Origin: Chromatocurvus sp046260765
GTDB taxonomy: Bacteria > Pseudomonadota > Gammaproteobacteria > Pseudomonadales > Halieaceae
Reading direction: 5' to 3'
Length of the DNA stretch: 42,248 nucleotides
NCBI GenBank assembly: GCA_046260765.1
Contig: JBHEOO010000022.1
Location: 1-42,248 of the forward strand
The translations under genes were made by a program, and so were the position numbers. The notes under the pieces are model-generated. The model did not search any database, was not told the origin of the DNA, and saw only the letters and a program-made list of their open reading frames with translations. This document shows, one piece after another, positions 1-8,324 of this stretch (positions are counted from its first letter, which is position 1; every line of letters begins with the position of its first letter).

Positions 1-1833
1 AAGATCGAAGCTGACCCTGTCATAGGACGCATCCAGATAGCCCAGGGAGGCCTGCAGGCGCAGCCGGTCCGTCGCCTGAAGCTGGCCATCCACCTCCAGC
101 CCGGCGATGTCCGCGACCGCGGTGTTGCGTATCAACTGCAGAATCCCGGCCGTTTCACTGGGCAGATTGACTTCCCGCTGCATGTCGTCAACCCGGGTGT
201 AGAAGATGGCGGCATTCAAGCGCCAGCGCTCGCCGGCACGCTTGTAGCCGAGTTCCGCGCTGTCGACCTGTTCTTCACCAAAGGGGCCGGGGGGCTCGGC
301 CGAGTTCGAGTTGCGCAGGTTGTAGCCCCCGGAGCGGAAGCTGCGCGTCCAGCTGCTGTAAATGTGGGTGTTCGGGTCGGGTCGCCAGGAAATTCCGAGC
401 CGCGGCGCCAGGGTGTCAAACTGGGCCTGATCGACAAAGTCGAAGGGGCAATCGTTGTCCAGCACGATGTTACAGGGCGTGCTGTTGAGGTTGAACGATG
501 CCACCTCGACGCTCTTCTCCTCGCTTGACCAGCGCAATCCCGCATTGACCGCCCAATGCTGGTTCAGCGCGTAATCCGTTGCCGCAAAGGCACCGAATGT
601 CTGGGTATTCTGGTGCCCACCACCGTCCTGGGTGGCCAGGGGGCGGCCATCGTCCCTCAGCTCACCGAGAAACAGACGCCGATCGTGGTAGGACAGCTCC
701 CCCTTGAACTGGTAAAGCCCGGCAGTGACGTCTGCGCGGCTGGCAAAGCGCCCGCTATAACGCAGTTCGTTGCTCCACTGCATCGCGTCCACCCAGCCGG
801 GCGAATGGAACAGAAACACCGGTTGTCCGTCGATATCGCTCATGCCCACGGATTCGGACTGCTGCCAGCCAAAGATGTGGGTCACCGTGCCATTGCCGAA
901 GGCGACGTTGCGATCCGACTGTAGCGTCACCAGGTCGGTGGCGACATCCTGATACCCTCTCTCGTCGATGGCAAAATGCAGGCTGTCCCGCGGGTTGTTG
1001 ATGGGCGTCCCGGGCAGACCCGATCCATTGGTATGGGATTGCGTTGCCGGGCCATCACCCTCGATGTCCGTGTTCTGGTAGAAAAGGGTGACCGAGGTAT
1101 CGGAATCCGGCGTCCACGCCAGGGTGCTGCGCAGCATACGCTGGGTGATGGCACCGAAGTCCTCGCCGTCGAAGTCATTCCTGAAATAGCCCTCATCGTC
1201 GTTGTAGTACGCGGAAAAACGCCCACTCAGGGTGTCCGTGATCGGGCCACTGACGCTCGCCATGATGTAGCGGTTCAGGCCGCCGTCGCCACCGCCCTCC
1301 AGTGCGCTGCGAACATCGACCTCCAGCGTGTCACCCGGTTTGCGCGTCCTCAGCAGCAGGGCGCCGCCGGTGACGTTGCGCCCGAACAGCACGCCCTGGG
1401 GACCGCGCAGGACTTCCACACTGGCGAGGTCAAAGACGTCGAAGATCATGTCGTTGTTCACTGCCAGGTAAACGCCGTTGACGAACAGGCCCACTGTGGG
1501 ATCGATGGAGGGAATGGAGCTGTTGATGCCCAGACCGCGGATGGAAAAGTTCGCGGTGCCGCGGCGGGTGCCGACGTCATCCAGGGCCACATTCGGCAGA
1601 CCTGCGGTGAACTGGGTTAGGTCGCGGATGCGCAGGGATTCCATCTGCGCGCCGCTGAAGGCGGTGATGGCAACCGGCGCATCAATCGGCGCTTCGCTGC
1701 GCTTGCGCGCTGTGACCACAATTTCCTCAAGCATTGACGGCGCGGGGGCGGCTACAATCTGGTGTGCCGGTAATATCGTCGCCACGACAAGCATCAAAGC
1801 CACGGCCACATTCCGACCGCGCGCAAGTAACAT
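1..1833 (-). CDS. TonB-dependent outer-membrane receptor (C-terminus cut off by window edge)
   Basis: This is an outer-membrane beta-barrel receptor that would take up a ligand using TonB energy. The substrate cannot be told. 611 codons are visible with no stop before the window edge. The N-terminus has a hydrophobic signal segment (about residues 10-30), then a TonB-box-like EEIVVTA. A plug domain follows, with FSIRGLG, PTVGLFVNGVYL and VEVLRGPQGVLFGRNVTGG, and then long beta-barrel sequence. The plug and spacing are like the large TBDR class common in marine Proteobacteria. ATG 1833 is chosen because it gives a compact signal peptide. An in-frame GTG at 1875 has a better spaced GAGG upstream and is a real alternative. 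The region upstream (1965-2016) carries operator-like repeats. Confidence 0.9.
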   Translation of the reverse strand, partial: MLLARGRNVAVALMLVVATILPAHQIVAAPAPSMLEEIVVTARKRSEAPIDAPVAITAFSGAQMESLRIRDLTQFTAGLPNVALDDVGTRRGTANFSIRGLGINSSIPSIDPTVGLFVNGVYLAVNNDMIFDVFDLASVEVLRGPQGVLFGRNVTGGALLLRTRKPGDTLEVDVRSALEGGGDGGLNRYIMASVSGPITDTLSGRFSAYYNDDEGYFRNDFDGEDFGAITQRMLRSTLAWTPDSDTSVTLFYQNTDIEGDGPATQSHTNGSGLPGTPINNPRDSLHFAIDERGYQDVATDLVTLQSDRNVAFGNGTVTHIFGWQQSESVGMSDIDGQPVFLFHSPGWVDAMQWSNELRYSGRFASRADVTAGLYQFKGELSYHDRRLFLGELRDDGRPLATQDGGGHQNTQTFGAFAATDYALNQHWAVNAGLRWSSEEKSVEVASFNLNSTPCNIVLDNDCPFDFVDQAQFDTLAPRLGISWRPDPNTHIYSSWTRSFRSGGYNLRNSNSAEPPGPFGEEQVDSAELGYKRAGERWRLNAAIFYTRVDDMQREVNLPSETAGILQLIRNTAVADIAGLEVDGQLQATDRLRLQASLGYLDASYDRVSFDL

Positions 1834-1964
1834 CAAGACAGGGCTGGCGGCCCTGTCGTCTCTGGAGTAGTGCACTGGTTAACGCCCCTCAACTGGATTG
1901 CCTGAAAAGACACCACGTGCCGTGGCGCCGGCGGGGCGTATTAAGTCAGCAAGAGCAAGAAGCT

Positions 1965-2016
1965 GTCAACCTTAAGCTTTATTATGGGTTGACAGCAGGA
2001 CTCATTGTGGGTTGAT
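1965..2016. repeat. Operator-like repeat cluster upstream of the TonB receptor
   Basis: GTCAACC at 1965-1971 and GGTTGAC at 1987-1993 form a perfect 7-bp inverted repeat. ATTATGGGTTGAC (1981-1993) recurs as ATTGTGGGTTGAT (2004-2016), 23 bp on. Three copies of one half-site lie between the fadA stop and the receptor start. The minus strand also carries TTGACA here (1963-1968 complement), but no well-spaced -10. This is probably a regulator-binding region; the regulator is unknown. Confidence 0.45.
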
Positions 2017-2033
2017 AGACAACGGCGCAGTCG

Positions 2034-2062
2034 ACGTCTACAGGCAGCAGACGTCTACAGGC
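2034..2062. repeat. 17-bp-period tandem duplication across the fadA stop codon
   Basis: ACGTCTACAGGC occurs at 2034-2045 and again at 2051-2062. The second copy contains the fadA stop codon (complement of 2055-2057), so the first copy looks like a small duplication of the gene's tail. Confidence 0.6.
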
Positions 2063-3227
2063 GCTCGACGATCGTGGTGATGCCCTGCCCAAGCCCTATG
2101 CACATGGTCGAGATGCCCAGCGTCAGGTCGCGATCCTGCATGACCGTCAACAGGGAACCCGTGATGCGGGTGCCGGAACAGCCGAAAGGATGCCCAAGAG
2201 CAATCGCGCCACCGTGGACGTTCACCTTGTCCTCCATGTCATCCAGCAGACCGAGGTCCTTGAGTACAGGCAGTGCCTGCGCGGCGAAGGCCTCGTTCAG
2301 TTCCACCATGTCGATGTCGGATATCGCCAGACCGGCTCGTTTCAGCGCCTTCTTCGTTGACGGTACCGGTCCGTAGCCCATGATGGAGGGGTCAACGCCC
2401 GCCAGTGTCATGCTGCGGATGCGTGCAACCGGCTGCATGCCCAGGGCTTGCGCGCGTTCCGCCGACATGACCAGCATGGCCGACGCTCCATCCGAAATCT
2501 GTGAGGAGGTGCCCGCGGTGACGCTGCCCTGGGGATTAAAGGCCGGCGCCAGCGCAGCGAGGCCTTCCAGCGTGGTATCCGGACGGATAGTTTCGTCGCG
2601 CTCTACCAGCGTCAGCGCGCCGTGTTCGTCATGCCCCTCCACCGGAATGATTTCCCGCGCGAATTTGCCGTCGATAGTCGCCTTGTGTGCCAGCTGATGG
2701 GAACGCAGGGCCAGTTTGTCCTGCGCCTCGCGGGTAATGCCGTGCATCATGCCGAGGTATTCGGCGGTCATACCCATCATCCCTGCCGCCTTGGCCACGT
2801 TCAGGCCGAGGCGTGGGTTGATGTCGACATCATCCATCATCGGCAGATGACCGAGGTGCTCTACACCGCCCACCAGGTAGATGTCACCGATCCCGGCCAT
2901 GATGTTGGCGGCTGCCGTGTGCAGTGCCGACATGGACGAGCCACACAGGCGGTTGACGGTTTGTGCGGGTACGCTGAAGGGCAGCTGCGCGCGCAGCACG
3001 ATGTTGCGTGCGAGGTTCATGCCCTGCTCACCGCGCTGAAGAACGCAGCCCCAGATCAGGTCGTCTATTTCCACCGGGTCCAGCTTGTCGTTGCGCGCCA
3101 ACAGGCCGCGGATGACCGCGACGGACAGGTCGTCCGCGCGTACGTTGCGAAAACAGCCGTTCTTCGAGCGCCCCATGGCACTGCGGGCGAAGTCGACAAT
3201 CACGGCGTCTCTTGAATTCATGCTCAC
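2055..3227 (-). CDS. fadA: 3-ketoacyl-CoA thiolase, fatty-acid oxidation complex beta subunit
   Basis: It catalyses thiolytic cleavage of 3-ketoacyl-CoA to acetyl-CoA and a shortened acyl-CoA, the last step of beta-oxidation, in a complex with FadB. The 390-aa length is normal for FadA. The nucleophilic Cys95 sits in NRLCGSSMSAL. The His346 motif ALGHPFGCSGTR and Cys376 (MCIGLGQG) complete the thiolase active site. The GTG start at 3227 is preferred over ATG 3221 because GGGAG lies 7 nt upstream of it. It follows fadB by 26 nt in the same direction, so the two form the usual fadBA operon driven by the promoter upstream of fadB. Confidence 0.97.
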   Translation of the reverse strand: MSMNSRDAVIVDFARSAMGRSKNGCFRNVRADDLSVAVIRGLLARNDKLDPVEIDDLIWGCVLQRGEQGMNLARNIVLRAQLPFSVPAQTVNRLCGSSMSALHTAAANIMAGIGDIYLVGGVEHLGHLPMMDDVDINPRLGLNVAKAAGMMGMTAEYLGMMHGITREAQDKLALRSHQLAHKATIDGKFAREIIPVEGHDEHGALTLVERDETIRPDTTLEGLAALAPAFNPQGSVTAGTSSQISDGASAMLVMSAERAQALGMQPVARIRSMTLAGVDPSIMGYGPVPSTKKALKRAGLAISDIDMVELNEAFAAQALPVLKDLGLLDDMEDKVNVHGGAIALGHPFGCSGTRITGSLLTVMQDRDLTLGISTMCIGLGQGITTIVERL

Positions 3228-3253
3228 GATAATTCTCCCTTGATGCCCGCGTT

Positions 3254-5401
3254 TCAGTAGTAGGTAGCGCCGTCGGCGAGTTTGGCGCGCATGCCATCGG
3301 TGAGTTCATAGGTCTTGCCCAGGTCGCTGAACTTCTCCGAGGCCGCGGCGATGGTGTCCATGCCGACGCTGTCCATCCAGCGGAAAACGCCACCGCGGAA
3401 GGGTGGGAAGCCAAGGCCGTAGATCAGGGCCATATCGGCTTCCGCGGGGGTGCCGACAATATCCTCCTCGAGGCAGCGAGCCATTTCTGTCGCCATTGGC
3501 AGCATCATGCGCATGACAATGTCGTCTGCCTCGAACTCGCGACGTTCGCCGGCCACCGGCGCTATCAGCTGATACGCGGTGTCGCTGGCTTCTTTCATTG
3601 GCTTGCCGCGCTTGTCCGACCCGTGATCATAGAAGCCTTTGCCGTTCTTCTGTCCATAGCGATCGTTCTCGAACATCACTTCCGTCGCGGTCTTGAAATC
3701 CAGCTGCATGCGGTCGGGGAAACCCTCGGCCATGACGCCCGCTGCGTGCACGCCGGTATCGATTCCCACCACGTCCATGAGGTACGCGGGCCCCATCGGC
3801 CAGCCCCAGCGCTGCATGACCTTGTCCACTGCCTGGAAGTCGGCGCCGTCACGCACCAGCTTGGAAAAGCCATCAAAGTAGGGAAATAGCACGCGATTGA
3901 CGAGGAATCCCGGGCAGTCCCGCACTACTACCGGCTTCTTACCCATCTGCCGTGCGTAGGCGACGGTGCGTGCGATGGCTGTGTCAGAGCTCTTTTCCCC
4001 GCGGATCACCTCCACCAGCGGCATGGCGTGTACCGGGTTGAAGAAATGCATGCCGCAGAAATTCTCCGGACGCTTCAGGGCCTCTGCGAGGGAGGTGATC
4101 GAAATGGTCGAGGTATTCGACGTCAGGATCGTATCGTCGGTGACCTTTTGCTCGACTTCGGCCAGTACGCTGTGCTTGACCCTGGCGTTCTCGACGACCG
4201 CTTCGACCACGATATCCACGTCATCAAAACCTTCGTAACTGAGGACCGGATCAATACTGTTGAGAACTTCCGCCATTTTCTCAGGTGTCATGCGCCCGCG
4301 ATTGACCCGCTTTGAAAGCAGCTTGCCCGCCTCGGAAAGTCCGAGGTCCAGCCCTGCCTGGTTGATATCCTTCATGCGGATGGGTACGCCTTTGTAGGCT
4401 GACTGGTAGGCGATACCGCCGCCCATGATGCCTGCGCCCAGGACCGCAGCGCGCTCCACCTTGCGGTCGGCCTGTTTTTCCCAGCCCTTGGCTTTCTTCG
4501 CCAGAAGCTGATCGCCAAGGAAGACGCCGACAAGGGCCGCTGCTGCAGTGGTCATGGCGAGTTCGACAAAGCCTTCGGCCTCGACCGCCAGCGCGCCTTC
4601 CAGATCCTTGCCGCGCGCCTTTTCTATAACGTCTACCACCTTGATCGGCGCGGGGTAATTCTTGCCCGCCTGCTGCGCGACCATGGCTTTCATCGTAAAA
4701 AACGCCATTGTGGCTTCGGTATCGTTCATGGGCAGCGGGCTGCTCTTCGCCTCGCGCCGGGTGGTGTAATCCAGTTTGCCGTCAACGGCGCTGTGCAGAA
4801 CGCTGAGGGCAACGTCACGCAGTTCTGCATGAGCGGCTACCGCATCCACTGCGCCGGCCTTCAGAGCCGCGTCCGCGCCCTGTTCCTGCCCGGTGGTGAT
4901 CCACGTCACTGCCTCATCCACACCGATCAGGCGCGGAAGTCGGACAGTCCCACCCCAGCTGGGCAGAATGCCGAGTTTGGTTTCTGGCAGGCCGATCTTC
5001 GCCTGATCGCTCATGACGCGAAAATCGCAGGCCAGGCAGACTTCCAGGCCGCCGCCCATGGCGTAGCCGTTGATGGCAACGCAGGTAGGGAAGGGCAGGT
5101 TCTGCAGTCGGTTGAAGTTGCCATTGTTGACGGCGGTGAACTTCAGGATCTCGTCTTTCCCGGCCCCGAACATGGTGGTGAACTCGGTGATATCGGCGCC
5201 GACAATGAACACCGGCTTGCCGCTGGTCACCAGCAGGCCTTTCAGCCCCTGCTCTGCGTCAAGGGCTTCCAGCGCGGCGGTGAGGTCGCTGACCGTGGCA
5301 TTGTTGAACTTGTTGACCGACTCGCCCTTGAGGTCGAAATGCAGTTCGGCAATATCGCCGTCAAGTCGCGTAACGGTCAGTGCATCACTCTGGTAGATCA
5401 T
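3254..5401 (-). CDS. fadB: Fatty-acid oxidation complex alpha subunit (enoyl-CoA hydratase / 3-hydroxyacyl-CoA dehydrogenase)
   Basis: This multifunctional beta-oxidation enzyme is 715 aa, the standard length. The N-terminal crotonase domain has the oxyanion region GYAMGGGLE with catalytic Glu120 and Glu140. An NAD-binding Rossmann motif GAGIMGGG lies at about 322-329. The dehydrogenase motif GMHFFNPVHAMPLVEVI contains catalytic His452, and a C-terminal 3HCDH domain (about 500-715) includes NRVLFPYF. ATG 5401 has AGGA 7 nt upstream. It is the first gene of the fadBA pair, with a well-spaced sigma70-like promoter at 5468-5496. No FadR- or PsrA-like operator was recognised with confidence. Confidence 0.97.
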   Translation of the reverse strand: MIYQSDALTVTRLDGDIAELHFDLKGESVNKFNNATVSDLTAALEALDAEQGLKGLLVTSGKPVFIVGADITEFTTMFGAGKDEILKFTAVNNGNFNRLQNLPFPTCVAINGYAMGGGLEVCLACDFRVMSDQAKIGLPETKLGILPSWGGTVRLPRLIGVDEAVTWITTGQEQGADAALKAGAVDAVAAHAELRDVALSVLHSAVDGKLDYTTRREAKSSPLPMNDTEATMAFFTMKAMVAQQAGKNYPAPIKVVDVIEKARGKDLEGALAVEAEGFVELAMTTAAAALVGVFLGDQLLAKKAKGWEKQADRKVERAAVLGAGIMGGGIAYQSAYKGVPIRMKDINQAGLDLGLSEAGKLLSKRVNRGRMTPEKMAEVLNSIDPVLSYEGFDDVDIVVEAVVENARVKHSVLAEVEQKVTDDTILTSNTSTISITSLAEALKRPENFCGMHFFNPVHAMPLVEVIRGEKSSDTAIARTVAYARQMGKKPVVVRDCPGFLVNRVLFPYFDGFSKLVRDGADFQAVDKVMQRWGWPMGPAYLMDVVGIDTGVHAAGVMAEGFPDRMQLDFKTATEVMFENDRYGQKNGKGFYDHGSDKRGKPMKEASDTAYQLIAPVAGERREFEADDIVMRMMLPMATEMARCLEEDIVGTPAEADMALIYGLGFPPFRGGVFRWMDSVGMDTIAAASEKFSDLGKTYELTDGMRAKLADGATYY

Positions 5402-5467
5402 GAGCAGGTCCTGTCGCAGGTTCGATGAATGCCGCCCTGAGGAGTGAGCGACGGAAAATATCCGGAC

Positions 5468-5496
5468 AGTGTAGCTATTTACCTGTCGCCTGTGAA
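5468..5496 (-). promoter_or_regulatory. sigma70-like promoter of fadBA
   Basis: On the minus strand TTCACA (-35, complement of 5491-5496) and TACACT (-10, complement of 5468-5473) are separated by 17 nt. The promoter lies about 70 nt upstream of the fadB start, in the only gap between argF and fadB. Confidence 0.55.
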
Positions 5497-5531
5497 TTTG
5501 TCCGTGCGGGGCAGCACACTGCCGGTAGAGG

Positions 5532-6449
5532 TCAGATGCCTTTATTGCCCAGAAGCAGGGCCTCCATCAGCGCCTTCTGGGCATGCAGACGATTCTCCGC
5601 CTCCTCCCATATCACGCTGTCCGGCGCATCCATGAGCTGGGCGCTGATCTCCTCGCCGCGGTGTGCGGGCAGGCAGTGCAGATAGAGCGCATCGCTGGCG
5701 GCGTGACTCATGAGTTCAGCGTTGACCTGATAGGGCGTGAAGCGCTTTATCCGGGTCGCCTGCTCATCTTCCTGCCCCATGGAGGCCCAGACGTCAGTGA
5801 CCACCAGATCGGCATCGCGGGCGGCCCGGAGAGGGTCGTGCATAAGCTCGACGCGGTCACGGTTGTCCTCCAGCATATCCTTGCGCGGCTCGTAACCGGG
5901 CGGGCAGGCAATGCGCAGCGAGAAATCGAACTGACGCGCTGCGTTGATGTACGACTGGCACATGTTGTTGCCGTCACCGACCCAGCACACCGTGCGTCCG
6001 GCTATGGCGCCGCGCTGTTCCATCCACGTCTGCATGTCGGCCAGGAGCTGGCAGGGGTGGAAGTCGTCTGTGAGCGCATTGATCACCGGTACCGAGGAAT
6101 GGGCGGCAAAGCGCTCGAGGATATCGTGACCGTAGGTGCGGATCATGACGAGGTCGACCATTGACGAGATCACCCGCGCCGAATCCTCAATCGGTTCGCC
6201 GCGGCCGAGTTGCGTGTCCTGTGGCGAAAGAAACATGGCATGCCCTCCCAGCTGAGCCATGCCTGCCTCAAAAGATACCCGTGTTCGTGTGGAGGACTTG
6301 GCGAACACCATAGCCAGTACGCTGCCGGGAAACCGTCGCTGGTCAACGCCTTCCCGGCGTTCCCGTTTCATGTCGATTGCGCGCTTCAGGATGCGCAACA
6401 GATCTGCGGTCGAGAAATCCAGCAGCGTGAGAAAGTGTTGCTTTGCCAT
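5532..6449 (-). CDS. argF: Ornithine carbamoyltransferase
   Basis: It makes citrulline from ornithine and carbamoyl phosphate in arginine biosynthesis. The 305-aa protein has the carbamoyl-phosphate loop STRTR at 53-57, the HPCQ motif (about 130) and HCLP at 258-261, whose Cys contacts ornithine. ATG 6449 has GGAAGG 9 nt upstream, overlapping the end of argD. The argD stop is only 5 nt away, so the two genes are surely co-transcribed and probably translationally coupled. Confidence 0.97.
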   Translation of the reverse strand: MAKQHFLTLLDFSTADLLRILKRAIDMKRERREGVDQRRFPGSVLAMVFAKSSTRTRVSFEAGMAQLGGHAMFLSPQDTQLGRGEPIEDSARVISSMVDLVMIRTYGHDILERFAAHSSVPVINALTDDFHPCQLLADMQTWMEQRGAIAGRTVCWVGDGNNMCQSYINAARQFDFSLRIACPPGYEPRKDMLEDNRDRVELMHDPLRAARDADLVVTDVWASMGQEDEQATRIKRFTPYQVNAELMSHAASDALYLHCLPAHRGEEISAQLMDAPDSVIWEEAENRLHAQKALMEALLLGNKGI

Positions 6450-6454
6450 TGTAG

Positions 6455-7642
6455 TCAGCCTTCCCTGGTGGCTTGCGCGTTGTGGAAATCCCGGATAACG
6501 CGGCCGACGCCGGCGCCAAGCGTGTCGGCCTGTTCATCGCTCATGATAAGGGGGGGCAGCAGTCGCACGGTGTTGCCCGCGGTGACATTGAGCAGTATGT
6601 GTGCATCCAGCGCTCGCTGCATGATCTCGGCGCAGGGCGCAGCGAGCTCTATGCCGAGCATCAGTCCGCGACCGCGCAGGTCGACAATGGCGTCATCGCC
6701 TGCCTCGGCGCGCAGCGCCGCGCGCACCCGATCGCCCAGGCTCGTGGCTCTTTCGTAAAGATGTTCGCCCTCCAGTGTATCGAGCACGGCCTGGGCGGCG
6801 GCGCAGGCCAGCGGGTTGCCGCCATAGGTGGAGCCGTGGTGTCCGGCGGCAAAAACGCCAGCGGCGGGCCCCTGCGCCAGGCAAGCGCCAATAGGGACGC
6901 CGTTGCCGAGGCCTTTGGCTGTTGTGACCACGTCGGGAAGCAGATGCAAACCCTGGTAGGCAAAGAAGGTCCCCGTGCGTCCGTTGCCGCTTTGGACCTC
7001 GTCAAACATCAGGAGCCAGCCCTGCTCGCTGCAGAATTGTCGTAGCGCATGCAGATAATCGCTGTCCAGTGGCCGTATGCCGCCTTCGCCCTGTATCGGT
7101 TCCAGCAGAACGGCGACCACATCCGGATTGTTCTGGGCAATGTTGTGAATCGCCTTCATGTCATTGCGCGGTGCGCGGATGAAACCGGCAACAAGCGGTT
7201 CAAAGCCGGCCTGTATACGGCGATTGCCGGTAGCGCTCAGCGTTGCCAGTGTGCGTCCGTGAAAGGCGTCTTCCAGCACAATGATTTTGGGCTGTTCAAT
7301 ATCCCGCTGATGGCCGTAGAGCCGTGCCAGCTTGATCGCCGCCTCGTTCGCTTCGGCACCGGAGTTGCAGAAAAACGCGCGTTCCATGCCCGCAACCCGG
7401 GTCAGTGTGTCGGCCAGTCGCTCCTGGGCCGCGATGTGATAATAGTTGGAGGTGTGCAGCAGGCGCCCGGCCTGTTCCCGGATGGCTTCCGTTACCGCAG
7501 GGTGGGCGTGGCCGAGGTTGGTGACCGCGATGCCGGACAGGCCGTCCAGATAGCGCGTGTCGTGCGTGTCGTATAGATACGCCCCCTCGCCGTGGCTGAA
7601 GGTAACGGGTAAGGGGGCGTAAGTAGCCATCAGGGCGTTCAT
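6455..7642 (-). CDS. argD: Acetylornithine aminotransferase
   Basis: This PLP-dependent class-III aminotransferase of arginine (and possibly lysine) biosynthesis is 395 aa from ATG 7642. It has the glycine-rich NSGAEANEAAIK, the PLP-contacting Asp in LMFDEVQSG, and the Schiff-base Lys243 in TTAKGLGNG. The reading frame stays open 35 codons upstream to a GTG at 7747, but that stretch overlaps the promoter -10 element and does not look like ArgD. The start at MNALMATYAP fits the family. A GGAG lies 13 nt upstream. It is first in an argDF operon. A family member acting on succinylornithine (AstC) cannot be excluded from sequence, but linkage to argF supports ArgD. Confidence 0.93.
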   Translation of the reverse strand: MNALMATYAPLPVTFSHGEGAYLYDTHDTRYLDGLSGIAVTNLGHAHPAVTEAIREQAGRLLHTSNYYHIAAQERLADTLTRVAGMERAFFCNSGAEANEAAIKLARLYGHQRDIEQPKIIVLEDAFHGRTLATLSATGNRRIQAGFEPLVAGFIRAPRNDMKAIHNIAQNNPDVVAVLLEPIQGEGGIRPLDSDYLHALRQFCSEQGWLLMFDEVQSGNGRTGTFFAYQGLHLLPDVVTTAKGLGNGVPIGACLAQGPAAGVFAAGHHGSTYGGNPLACAAAQAVLDTLEGEHLYERATSLGDRVRAALRAEAGDDAIVDLRGRGLMLGIELAAPCAEIMQRALDAHILLNVTAGNTVRLLPPLIMSDEQADTLGAGVGRVIRDFHNAQATREG

Positions 7643-7726
7643 GCGAGTTGCTGTTCTCCGAATGCGCGGGGTTTTTACCCCAGCAAAAACTGAAAACGGC
7701 AGCGCGATGGCTGCCGTACAGTGTTG

Positions 7727-7755
7727 AATATAGCGACTACCGCCCACATTGACAA
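7727..7755 (-). promoter_or_regulatory. sigma70-like promoter of argDF
   Basis: On the minus strand TTGTCA (complement of 7750-7755) and TATATT (complement of 7727-7732) are spaced by exactly 17 nt. This is one of the best promoter matches in the window. A single ATTCA half-site overlaps the -10 element; no full ArgR box was recognised. Confidence 0.65.
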
Positions 7756-7834
7756 TAATGATACCGAGTAGGGGTCAGTGCCTATGAAACCGGGCATCTC
7801 GCTGTTATTTGGAAACCCCCGCGACATCCGGTTA

Positions 7835-7859
7835 ATAACCGACTAAAATGGTCAGCGAT
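7835..7859 (+). promoter_or_regulatory. IscR type-1-like binding site upstream of grxD
   Basis: The 25-nt site has halves ATAACCGACT and GGTCAGCGAT around AAAAT. By eye it matches the published E. coli type-1 IscR consensus (ATASYYGACT, then RWWWY, then AGTCRRSTAT) at 22 of 25 positions. It lies 85 nt upstream of the grxD start. Since GrxD handles Fe-S clusters, control by the Fe-S sensor IscR makes biological sense. The call rests on consensus matching only. Confidence 0.6.
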
Positions 7860-7944
7860 AGGTAGTAGACTGACTAAACGTCAGCACGACAGTGTGCGTC
7901 GATTCAGCGGCACGATTCAGCAGCAACAGCAATGAGGATCAGTT

Positions 7945-8274
7945 ATGGACATCATGGAGCAAATCAAGGAGCAGGTTGAAGGCAATACTATTCTGCTTTA
8001 CATGAAGGGATCGCCGAACCAGCCGCAGTGCGGCTTCTCAGCGCGCACGGTCCAGGCGCTGATGGCCTGTGGTGAAAAGTTCGCCTATGTGGATGTGCTG
8101 GCAAACCAGGATATCCGCAGCAATCTGCCTAAATACGGAAACTGGCCGACATTCCCCCAGCTGTGGGTGAAAGGCGAGCTGATTGGCGGGTGCGATATCG
8201 TTGCCGAGATGCACGACAGCGGTGAGTTGGAGACGCTTATCAAGGAGGCGGCGGCTTCCCAGGCAGTTTCCTGA
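7945..8274 (+). CDS. grxD: Monothiol glutaredoxin (Grx4 type)
   Basis: This cytosolic CGFS-type glutaredoxin carries or delivers [2Fe-2S] clusters together with BolA-like partners. The 109-aa length is typical. The CGFS active site is at 29-32 within QPQCGFSARTVQAL, and the glutathione-binding WPTFPQLW and GGCDI motifs follow. ATG 7945 has GAGG 7 nt upstream; a Met three codons on is less well placed. It stands alone on the plus strand, convergent with bfr, with an IscR-like site upstream. Linkage to bfr and bfd groups it with iron handling. Confidence 0.96.
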   Translation: MDIMEQIKEQVEGNTILLYMKGSPNQPQCGFSARTVQALMACGEKFAYVDVLANQDIRSNLPKYGNWPTFPQLWVKGELIGGCDIVAEMHDSGELETLIKEAAASQAVS

Positions 8275-8282
8275 CAGGGCCG

Positions 8283-8297
8283 GGTCCCAACGGGACC
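8283..8297 (+). terminator. Probable terminator after grxD
   Basis: GGTCCC-AAC-GGGACC forms a perfect 6-bp stem 8 nt after the grxD stop, with additional outer G/C pairing. The following sequence is only modestly T-rich, so termination strength is uncertain. It lies between convergent genes. Confidence 0.45.
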
Positions 8298-8324
8298 TGC
8301 CCCCTTCAATCTTAATGCAATGTG

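Larger units (their letters stand above)
7643..7944. other. Divergent regulatory region between argD and grxD
   Basis: These 302 nt hold no convincing gene. They contain a strong argD promoter (7727-7755), a short GGGGT/ACCCC hairpin in the argD leader (7668-7681), the IscR-like site (7835-7859), and a second inverted repeat, CTGAC-TAAAC-GTCAG (7870-7884). Confidence 0.7.

Noticed and set aside
976..1620. Long plus-strand open frame opposite the TonB receptor
   Set aside because: The minus-strand frame has clear plug and barrel motifs; the opposite frame is a by-product of high GC content.
5510..5523. argF terminator hairpin GGCAG/CTGCC
   Set aside because: Short stem, no T-run, and it lies close to the fadB promoter; not convincing.
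7642..7747. N-terminal extension of ArgD from GTG 7747
   Set aside because: It would overlap the strong promoter -10 and does not resemble ArgD N-termini.
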